The notes under the pieces: model-generated
Told to the model about the DNA's origin: nothing
The model's database searches: none
Seen by the model: the letters and a program-made list of their open reading frames with translations, nothing else
Translations under genes and position numbers: made by a program
Source: Amorphophallus konjac
Lineage: Eukaryota; Streptophyta; Magnoliopsida; Alismatales; Araceae
Direction of reading: 5' to 3'
Length of the DNA: 64,000 nucleotides
NCBI GenBank assembly: GCA_022559845.1
Contig: CM040126.1
Location: forward strand, 49,036,458 to 49,100,457
In this document: positions 55,607 through 64,000 of the stretch, piece after piece
Position numbering within the stretch: the stretch's first letter is position 1
Layout: each line of letters begins with the position of its first letter

Positions 55607-57448
55607 TTCTCCCCCTTTTTGATGATGGCAACACTGTGAGTCATTATTTGACAGTAATGTCCAAGATGGCAAATTTTATAACATAAGCAGCTTGATGATG
55701 CATGGATGATCAGAGCATGAGAATGCTAATAGGTATGCATATGCACGGATGATGAGAGGATGATCAGATGATGTGAATGCAGAGCAAGGGAATGAATGCT
55801 ATTCAAGTTCTGCCTGATTAGGAATGCTACTCTCCCTTGTCTCACAAAGTTTTATTCTCCCCCTTTGATCTCTGTTTTATTCTCCCCCCCCCCCTTTGAT
55901 CTCCCAAAGGTAACTCACAAAGATATTCTCCCCCTTTGACAACAGTAAAAGTAGGGATAAAATAGAGACTGTGACAAATATCTTAGTGATGAGAGCTGAA
56001 TAGGAGTGAAGAGAAATCTATTATATGCAGATCTGAAATATGCCGCGAGCAAGATACATGGTTCAAAGCTAATAAAGTCCGAGATCATCAACCGAGTTCG
56101 AAAAGTAGCTACATTCATGTTTTAATAGAAATGAACCAGAAGTGCATATCATGGCAGTGTGTAACCGTCCTTTATCTTATACATCCATATTCAATAACTT
56201 CATCGGGAATAGCACAAACTAGTATTGAGGTTAAACAAGCATGACTAAAGCATGGAATGTGATGATTGCAGCATTATTTTTCATGAACTTTTGTATTTAT
56301 AGGCACATGACTCATATGTTACGAGCAATCGAGTCTAGTACATACCTCCTATCTGTAAGAATACACGTTGTTTAGACGCCAATATTCCTCGGTGTTCGGT
56401 AAGACGGACTGTTATGCTTCAGATTGAACATAGACAACAATGTCACCTCATGACATATCTGACCTCATTTCTTTGATGAGGAGATATATTTCTCAGTAAT
56501 TATGCCATTGCTCTGCCTAGAGTCTAATTTAATTAAGACAGAGATAACAGGGGCACATCATGACATATCATTCGTCACTTATTTTGAAGACGTGACATAT
56601 TTCTCCGTGCAACAATATCATTGCTCTATCAAATTGATTTTCAGGAATTCCAGTTCATCAAGGTGTTTAACAACAATACTAAGCTTTACCATCTTCAACC
56701 AACGTTGCAATGACGTTTGAATTTTCAGATTTTAGGATAGTCATTCAAGGCACAACATGTAATCTCTAGTTACAGTCTATTAACACCACGGAACATAGAT
56801 GAATTCAAAAAAATATCAGAACTTCAAGGAAATAATTAAATCTGAACCATTTTCATTAGATAGACAATCATCAGTTCATATAATAGAAAGCTCTTATGCC
56901 ATAAGTCTGTCTGTTTCATGATCACATTCTCAGACTGCAAGAGAGTAAGAAAAGTAGCAAGACTCCCCCTAAGGATATATAGTGAATGCATTCAAGGAGT
57001 TATGTTTGCAAGCAAGTGGAATGACAAATGATGTCGACCTAGTCACTCATGAAGTTGGCAGAAATGAAATGCATGACTTGCCCAACACTTATTAATGGTA
57101 ACTAAATGAAGATGAAACATATACATGAATACTTCAAAGAAATAGCTCCCCCTAACTATATGGCCTACATGCAACATTGGCGCATGGTACCTGGCAGAGG
57201 TGAATCCTCACGCATGGTGAGTGCTTCTAGACAAACATAACTTGTCTTTCCACACTTCATCATTTAATATACAATGACCATGCAAGAATGATGCTACACC
57301 ACATGTAATGCATCGTGAACATGAATTCAACTTTATTATGCAACTACATGCAATGCTACACCACATGCAGAATGACATATTTACATATAAACAATACATG
57401 CAAATCAATCTCCAAAAACACACAACCAAGTTGAAGAAAATCATCATT
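55607..57448 (-). other. Non-coding region with multiple polypurine tracts
   Basis: Minus-strand GGGGGAG tracts occur at about 55607, 55857, 55885, 55928, 56962 and 57147. No ORF of env size is seen between RNase H and the LTR. This is the usual Sirevirus 3' non-coding zone. Confidence 0.8.
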
Positions 57449-57907
57449 TCAATTTTTATTAGTATGAGATCTGCAAAGACCAAGCTCCCTTCTGAGTGTT
57501 GTAAACATGTCATTACATAAGGGCTTGGTGAAGATGTCAGTAATTTGATTAAGTGTATCAACAAAATGCAGTTCAAAGTTTTTCTTAAAGACCTCATCTC
57601 TAATGAAGTGATGCCTAATCTCAATATGCTTGGTCCTAGAGTGCTGGACTGGATTTTTTACAAGGTTAATAGTACTTGTGTTATCACACAGAATCGGGAC
57701 ACAACCAAGATCCACTAAGTAGTCTTGGAGTTGGTGTTTAATCCACAACACTTGGGTGCCATAGCTTCCCACATCAACATATTCTGCTTCTGCAGTTGAG
57801 AGGGCAACTGAGTGTTATTTCTTGGAAGCCCAAGAAACTAAACACCCTCCCAGAAACTGGCAGTAGCCACTAGTACTCTTACGATCCAGCTTGCATCCAG
57901 CGTAATC
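57449..57907 (-). pseudogene. Sirevirus RNase H, C-terminal part
   Basis: AGCKLDRKSTSGYCQFLGG, STAEAEYV, CDNTSTINLVKNPVQHSRTK and HIEIRHHFIRDEV are the standard Copia RNase H blocks, with catalytic Glu and Asp present. A stop replaces Gln in SWASKKQHS. Its N-terminal part lies at 59670 onward, separated by the LINE. Confidence 0.9.
57891..57907. repeat. 17-bp target-site duplication of the LINE, left
   Basis: TTGCATCCAGCGTAATC is repeated exactly at 59670-59686. Confidence 0.95.
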
Positions 57908-59669
57908 ATCATCATCATCATCATCAGAGCCTTATCCCAATTAATTGGGGTCGGCTACATGAATCATGTTCCGCCAAAGATTTCTATCAAGTGCAATATT
58001 CATATTTAAACTCAAGGAACTAATGTCCTTCCTAATAACATCGCACCATCTCATTTTAGGCCTTCCTCGAGCTCTTTTACTAGCATCCACTAAGATTTGG
58101 TCACATCTTTTAACCAGCGCTGAGTTAGGGTGACGAAACACATGTCCAAATCACTTGAGTCTAGTTTCTCTTATTTTGCTATCAATTGGAGCTATCCCTA
58201 AGTCCTTACGGATGCACTCATTCCTAATCTTATCTTTCTTAGTCTTGCCACACATCCATCTCAATATCCTCATCTCTGCTACACACATTTTGTGGATGTG
58301 TTCCTTTCGTACTGCCCAACACTCGGTACCATATAACAAAGCAGATCTCACAGCCGTTCTATAAAATCTCCATTTGAGTTTCACAGGCATACGACGATCA
58401 CAAAAGACACCTGATGCACTTCTCCATCTTAACCAGCCTGCCTTAATCCTATGCGTAACGTCATCATAAATCTCCCCATTCTCTTGTATGATAGACCCTA
58501 AATATCGAAAGCTACTACTCTTCGGAATGTTATGTCCATCAATTAGAACCATGTCTTCCTGAACCACTCTCCCATTACTAAAATTACAGTGCATAAACTC
58601 TGACTTACTCCTACTATTTTTAAAACCTTTAGACTCCAAGACAAGTCTCCAACGCTCTAACTTAGCATTTAGAGCATCAATACTCTCATCAATTAAAATA
58701 ATATCATTTACAAATAGCATACACCAAGGGATATCCTCGTGTAATTGTTTAGTTACTTCATCCATAACTAAGGCAAAGAGATATGGACTTAGTGCAGAAC
58801 CTTGATGCAAACCTATAGAAACGGAAAATTCACCAGTCTCCCCAGCAATAGTTCGAACACTAGTAATAGTATCGCCGTACATATCTTTAATCAAATCAAC
58901 ATATCCTTGAGAGATTCCTTTCTTTCTTAATGTCCACCAAATCAATTCTCTCGGCACTCGATCGTACGCCTTCTCTAAATCAAGAAAAATTATATACAAA
59001 TCTTTTCGCATCTCTCTATACTTCTCCATTAGCTGCCATAGTAAGAAAATAGCTTCTGTAGTAGATCTATTTGGCATAAAACCAAACTGATTTTCCGATA
59101 CAGTAGTCATACATCGGAGGCGTTTTTCAATTACTCTTTCCCAAAGTTTCATAGTATGACTCATAAGCTTAATTCCACGATAATTATTACAACTTTGAAT
59201 ATCTCCTTTATTTTTATAGAAAGAAATTACAACACTTTTTCTCCAAACTTCTGACATTCTCCGTTCCTTTAAAATTTTATTAAAAAATTAATGTTAGCCA
59301 CTGAATACCAATATCTCCTAGGCCTTTCCATACTTCAATAGGTAAGTCATCTAGTCCTAAGGCCTTGTCCACTTTCATTTTTCTTAAAGCATCCTCCACT
59401 TCTGACATCTTAATACGCTTGAAATATTGATATTTATCAAATATTGTGGACTCTTTGGTACCTTCTAAAGATAAATCCTTGACGGAATCTCCATTAAGTA
59501 ACTTCTAAAAATAGCTATGCCACCTCCCTTTAATCTCAAGATCCTTAGTTAAAACCCTTTGATCTTCACCTTTAATGCACCGAACATGATCTAAATCTCT
59601 AGTTTTCCTTTCTCTTAATTTAGCAAGTTTAAATATGTCCTTTTCACCCTCTCGGGTTCCTAGTTTAAA
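57908..59669 (-). mobile_element. RTE-clade LINE, 5'-truncated
   Basis: A perfect 17-bp duplication flanks a 1.76-kb insert that in minus orientation ends AATTGGGATAAGGCTCTGAT followed by (GAT)n. This compact 3' end with a trinucleotide tail, right after the stop, is characteristic of plant RTE LINEs. The endonuclease domain and part of the linker are missing at the 5' end, normal for incomplete target-primed reverse transcription. Confidence 0.92.
57941..59257 (-). pseudogene. RTE LINE reverse transcriptase, C-terminal two thirds
   Basis: Recognisable blocks are SCNNYRGIKLMSHTMKLWE, QFGFMPNRSTTEAIF, DLYIIFLDLEKAYDRVPRE, GLHQGSALSPYLFALVMDE and, after the core, LKWRFYRTAVRSALLYGTEC. The active-site box reads FVNDIILID instead of FADDIVLID, so the first catalytic Asp is Asn. 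A stop at 58148-58150 (TGA for the Trp before FGHV) separates the last 66 codons (KRARGRPKMRW, HVADPN). Upstream to 59669 the linker is frameshifted. Inactive. Confidence 0.9.
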
Positions 59670-59686
59670 TTGCATCCAGCGTAATC
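59670..59686. repeat. 17-bp target-site duplication of the LINE, right
   Basis: It matches 57891-57907 exactly. Confidence 0.95.
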
Positions 59687-60990
59687 CGCATCAGAATATG
59701 AAACAAGAGATAAATCACATGATGACGGATACCACAATCCCAAATCTTGAGTTCCGGTAAGATATCTAAGGATACGTTTGACGGCAGTCAAGTGGGATTC
59801 TCTAGGACTATCTTGAAATCTAGCACAGAGACAAACACTAAACTAGATATCTGGTCGGGATGCAGTCAAATAAAGCAAAGAGCTGATCATACCTCTATAG
59901 ATTTTAGCATCCACTAATTTACCATTTTCATCCGAATCCAGTGATGTTGTGATGCTCATAGGAGTTACAATTATTTTGCATCTTATCATGTCGAATCTTT
60001 TCAGCAGCTCCTTGATGTATTTGGCTTGACTTATGAAGCACCCATATTCTCCTTGGTTGACCTGTAAACCGAGAAAAAATTGGAGTTCTCCCATTAGGCT
60101 CATCTCGAATTCGCTAGTCATGAGGTTAGCAAATTCCTCACACATTTCAGATTTAGTAGAACCAAACATAATATCATCAACATAAATTTGTTCTTACCTT
60201 GCTTCTTGGTGAAAAGGGTTTGGTCTACCTTACCTCGTGTGTACCCTTTTTCAATGAGGAACGAGTTTAGTCTCTCATACCAATCTCTTGGTGCTTGCTT
60301 CAAGCCACAAAGCGCTATGTCTAGCTTGTATACAAAATTTGCATGGTTAGAGTTCTCAAAGTCAGGGGGCTGCTCCACATAGACTTCTTCCTTGATCAAA
60401 CCATTCAAGAAAGCATTTTTAACATCCATTTGATACAACTTTATTCTAAGGGAACATGCAAAGATAAGAAAAATTCTGATGGCCTCAAGTCTAGCTATTG
60501 GGGCATAAGATTCCTCAAAGTCTACCACAAACTCTTGATTATACCCTTGAGCCACCAATCTAGCCTTGTTTCTTATTATCTTGCCATCCTCACTGAGTTT
60601 ATTTCTAAATACCCATTTGGTGCCTATGACAGATTGTGATGAAGGTCTAAGAACAAGATGCCAAACTTTGTTTCTTTCAAACTGGTTTAATTCGTCTTGC
60701 ATGGAGTTTATCCAGTTTTCATCTTTTAATACTTCATCAATATTCTTGGGTTCAATCTGAGAGACAAGAGCAAGATGGTCTAATTCTTCCACAATTCTAA
60801 AATGTGACCTTGTTCTAGGTGGATCATTCAAGCTACCAATGACATTTTTTAAAGGATGATCATTAAGAATTCTAATGTCTGTAGAATCATTACCTTCTCC
60901 TAGAGCTTGATCCCTTGCATTGCTTGATTCAGCTAGGTCACCATCTTCTCTTATTTCTTCTCGTGGAGGATCATTCTTTTCCTTCATGCT
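59670..60990 (-). pseudogene. Sirevirus reverse transcriptase and RNase H N-terminus
   Basis: From 60990 leftward are NWINSMQDELNQFERNKVW, GTKWVFRNKL, KARLVAQGYNQ, YAPIARLEAIRI, QMDVKNAFLNG and CGLKQAPRDWYE, all standard Copia polymerase motifs. A frameshift near 60170 puts the YVDD active site and the following GSTKSEMCEEFA in another frame. The second part (60169-59843) contains FFLGLQVNQ, FISQAKYIKELLKRF and SRPDI, then a stop. RNase H starts with SDADYAGC at the LINE junction. Confidence 0.9.
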
Positions 60991-61074
60991 TAGAAATTCC
61001 CCATCTTCATCATTTTTCCTGCAATAGTTATCATTTTTAGAATCATCATGATATTCATCAAAGGAAATATGGGG

Positions 61075-62343
61075 TTATTCTTCCACAGTTTGACTCTTAA
61101 TGTTGTAAATTCTATAAGCCCTAGATCTATCAGAATATCCAAGGAATATACCTTCATCGCTCTTGGGCTCAAATTTATCTAAATCTCTTTTATCATTATT
61201 GTGGATGAAGCATTTAGATCCAAACACTTTCATATGTGTGAGAGAAGATTTTTTACCTTTCAGCAACTCATAAGGAGTCTTTTTGGTATGTGGCCTTACC
61301 ATAGATCGGTTGATAATGTAACAAGCCATGTTTACCGCCTCAGCCCAAAACCTCCTTGGGAGTTACCGTTCGGCAAACATTGTTCTCGCCATCTTTATGA
61401 GTATTCGATTCCTTCTTTCAACTACACCATTTTGCTCAGGGGTTCTTGGTGATGAAAATCGATGTGAAATACCTTCAGCCCTGCAAAGATTATAGAATTC
61501 AGTATTTTCAAATTCACCACCACGATCAGATTGAAGGTTGGAGATTTTAAACTCACCATCTCGCTTTATCTTCATATAGAGTGCCTAAAACTCATCAAAA
61601 GTATCATTTTTATGTGTAAGAAAGAAAACCCATGTGAAGCTAGAGAAATCATCCACCAAGACATATCCATATTTTTTACCGCTTAAACTAGTAGTTTTGG
61701 TTGGACCAAACAAGTCCATATGAATCAGCTCGAGTGGTTTGGATGACATATTTTCAGATCTTGTCTTGAAGGATTTTCTTATTTGTTTACCTACGGCACA
61801 TGCATCACATAATTTATTTTCTTGTTTAAAAGATAGTTCAGGCAAACCTCTCACCATTGAATGCTTCAAAAGTTTATGTAAGATATTGTAGCTAGCATGT
61901 CCTAGTCTATGATGCCATAACCATGCAAACTCATATTTTGGTACAGCAAGACAGAGGTTTATGTGAGCAGGATCATCTAAATCAATCATGTAAACATTGT
62001 TGAGTCTTTTACCAAAAAATTTTACCTTGTCAGATTTTGGTTCAAGGATTTTACATTCATGAGAGTCAAACAACACTTTGTGACCTTTATCACACAATTG
62101 ACTTATACTGAGCAAGTTGTATTTCAAACCTTCAACTAGCAACACGTTTCTAATAGAGTTGGAGAGGTTCTTACCTACATTACCTGTTCCAATGATTCTT
62201 CCTTTGTTGTTCCCTCCAAATGTGACGTGTCCTCCTTCCTTTTTCTCCAAGAGATAAAATTTTAATTTGTCTCCCGTCATGTGTCTTGAGCAGCCGCTAT
62301 CAAGGTACCACCAGTTATGTATGGCTGCAAGACACTGCTGCAC
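61075..62343 (-). pseudogene. Sirevirus protease and integrase
   Basis: WYLDSGCSRHMTGD (about 62310-62270) is the Copia aspartic protease. GAG-preintegrase HHRLGHASYN and LCDACAVGK give the zinc-binding HHCC. The integrase triad is seen as MDLFGP, SDRGGEFENTEF and PEQNGVVERRN, then GYSDRSRAYRIYN near the end. Stops at about 61582, 61360 and 61075 break the frame. All catalytic residues are otherwise present, so decay is by nonsense rather than loss of motifs. Confidence 0.9.
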
Positions 62344-63754
62344 AAGGAATTAAGCAATGGGGTTTGGAACCCAACAAAATTTGGGTCCCACCAACTTCTT
62401 CAGATTTTCAAAACATGATACTATCTCTTTTGGAATCTAAACCTTCCTTGCATTCATGTTTTCTTTCCTTAGTGCAGGGATTTGATTTTTCTTTTCAACT
62501 TTGACATTCACTTTCTGTTTAGAAGCTCTTTGTTGGATTTTGTGGAAGTTTGAGGAAGTTTACTTCTTAAACCATTGAGGCCACAGGTTGGTTTTGGGTT
62601 GAAAGTGATTGTTTTGCCACCTAGGGGATTGAAGCTTGTAGGATTGGTGCTCACATGAATCACAATTACCCCAAAAGCATGGTGGTGTCGACCTGTTTGA
62701 ATGTGCAACCCAGTTATAGTGGCATCTAGAAGACTGAGCGGGTGATGGCCAAGGAAGTGTTGACATGTGCTGTGGGGAAGGTTGACTTTTCTTAGGCTTT
62801 TGAGCAATCTTTTTGGGAATTTCAGTGGCTTCCACTTCAACCTTTTCTTTTCCTTTGGGTGTTGTGTTTGAGGTAGAGGCATCAGAAGATGAAACAAATG
62901 TGACATTTTTTAACCTAATTGGCCTTTTGTTTGTGGGTTCAAAACTCAATCCTTCCTTGTTGAAATTCATTCTAGTACCTAGAAATACATCTAGGTTTTC
63001 TTTTCCATCTATAAACTTTTTCATAGATTATTATTTATCCTTCAACTCTTTTTGTAGGTTTTCAATATTTTGAAGAAATTGAGTGTTGACTTGTTTGACA
63101 GCTTCATACTTTTCATTGCTCAATTTACTGTCCCTTTCATAGCTTTGAATTTTTAGCTTCATGCTATCAATCTCATTTCTTAAGTCTTCATTTTCAGTTT
63201 CCAAGTCAGTCATTTCTTTTCTTCCTTCTTCCAAGTTCTCAATCGTTTTCTTAAGATCTTCAATTTCAGTTTCAAGTGAAGCAATTTTATCATTCATATC
63301 ATGATCATGCACAAATAAGTTAATTTTATTTTTCAATGATTTATTCTCCTTCTTGTACATGTCATATTTCTCCATGAGCTGTATATATGCTTCCTCCTAA
63401 TCATCAATTGTGAAATTTTCAAATGGAGATTTTACCTCAGTTTCTTCGTCACCTCTGGCCATGAGGCAAAGATCTTCTTTTTATTTATCCGAGGAGCTGG
63501 TTCCATCATCACTTTCTTCTTCGTCGCTCCATGTGGACACCATGGCCTTGTTCTTCTTCTTTCCCTTCCATTTTCAGCTTTTCTGAATTTTTCTGGACAT
63601 TCAGTCTTGAAATGCCCTAGTTTGTTGTAAGAATAACAAATAATCTTGTCAGCTTTCTTAAAATTTTCAAAATTAGATTTTAAACCTTTCCTTACCTGTG
63701 ACATTCCTCTCATGAAGCCCTTACCTTCCTTTCTCAGAAATTTTTTGAACTTAC
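62344..63754 (-). pseudogene. Sirevirus gag, 3' part
   Basis: In element order are a zinc knuckle with its second Cys replaced by Tyr (CYSYNKLGHFKTEC, about 63640-63600), a Trp/Asp-poor linker, a long coiled coil (63375-63031, for example ETEIEDLKKTIENLEE) and a basic Ser/Thr/Pro tail with LGTRMNFNKEGLSFEP (62560-63024). The N-terminal capsid part is cut off by the LTR insertion at 63755. Stops and frame changes are present. Confidence 0.82.
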
Positions 63755-64000
63755 TGTAGACACGCCAAAATTGACATTTTGTTGATCAAATCTCATGTTA
63801 TTATGTAAACGCCCCAAGTGGACTTCAATATTCCTATAATATAAAGTTTTTCTGTTTTTCATGAGTTTTCTGCATTTTTCCTGCATTTTCGTGAAACACG
63901 GCTTGACTAAGGGCGTTACTTGATAAAGTAACGACCTGTGATAAGGCGTTTTAAAAGAAAGGACGACCGTATGTAAGGGCGTCAATTCCTGGTATTATCC
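63755..64000 (+). repeat. 5' end of another TGTAGACACGCC-family (Tat-like) LTR
   Basis: The first 23 bases are the same as the start of the LTRs at 9686 and 18187, and the next part diverges. Hairpin units of the same kind (GGCTTGACTAAGGGCG, GACCTGTGATAAGGCG, GACCGTATGTAAGGGCG) begin near 63899. The element continues beyond the window and interrupts the Sirevirus gag. Confidence 0.85.

Larger units (their letters stand above)
53914..63754 (-). mobile_element. Sirevirus (Copia) element, nearly full coding set, degraded
   Basis: On the minus strand the order is gag with zinc knuckle and coiled coils (63754-62344), protease/integrase/polymerase/RNase H (62343-57449), a 1.8-kb non-coding region with repeated polypurine tracts, and the 3' LTR (55606-53914). 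The order protease-integrase-polymerase defines Copia. The coiled-coil gag and multiple polypurine tracts define Sirevirus. No env-like ORF remains. It is broken by stops, a frameshift by the polymerase active site, an RTE LINE in RNase H and another LTR insertion in gag at 63755, so the 5' LTR is out of the window. Confidence 0.9.

Noticed and set aside
55607..57448. Possible env-like gene of the Sirevirus
   Set aside because: Env-like ORFs sit here in some Sireviruses, but no frame longer than about 140 codons exists and the one present overlaps RNase H.

Overview
The window looks like repeat-rich intergenic DNA of a flowering plant. It contains one plant-specific host gene, an intron-bearing chalcone isomerase, and nearly everything else derives from plant LTR retrotransposons (Sirevirus-type Copia, Tat-type and Tekay/Del-type Gypsy), with one RTE-clade LINE and one Harbinger-type MITE. 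The GC-rich coding sequence of the host gene fits a monocot better than a eudicot, but that is inference. No tRNA or rRNA gene and no CRISPR array was seen.

Left third (1-20058). A Sirevirus-like Copia element runs from outside the window to 8866. It has an iMet primer site, a coiled-coil gag remnant, five tandem zinc knuckles and no pol. Next, 9686-19781 is a complete, very young, non-autonomous Tat-like element (5-bp duplication CCCCT, LTRs differing at about four places) with one intact 815-codon proline-rich ORF. It sits in an older element.

Middle (19787-41403). The older element is seen through an antisense accessory gene of the 'putative gypsy-type transposon' family. The gene reads leftward from 35181 to 20059. 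It is interrupted by a 9.7-kb Tekay/Del-type element (24858-34543, duplication ATGGC) with 3.38-kb LTRs and no recognisable gag-pol, and by a 3.16-kb intron carrying GC-rich palindromic arrays. Reading frame and splice phase still agree across both interruptions. Then come a second, truncated antisense accessory gene, a patchwork of Tekay-like and Tat-like LTR pieces (35355-40085), and a clean solo LTR (40541-41398, duplication CTAAG).

Host-gene island (about 41404-45560). AT-rich sequence holds a U6 snRNA fragment and a four-exon type I chalcone isomerase gene (43478-44574). The gene is intact, but it differs from the usual consensus at two residues that line the active site in the alfalfa enzyme.

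Right third (46646-64000). An internally deleted chromodomain Gypsy remnant carries a Harbinger MITE filled with a G-run minisatellite. A Tekay-like LTR fragment follows and ends at a 100-N assembly gap. After the gap is a Tat-type gag-protease pseudogene cut by a minus-strand Sirevirus (53914-63754). That Sirevirus has a 5'-truncated RTE LINE in its RNase H domain (17-bp duplication) and its gag is cut at 63755 by another copy of the TGTAGACACGCC Tat-like LTR.

The main unexplained theme is that five unrelated LTR families here each carry a tandem array of short CpG-rich palindromic or hairpin units with a family-specific core. Such palindromes are known in Sirevirus LTRs, but their recurrence across Copia, Tat and Tekay elements in one locus deserves a systematic look.
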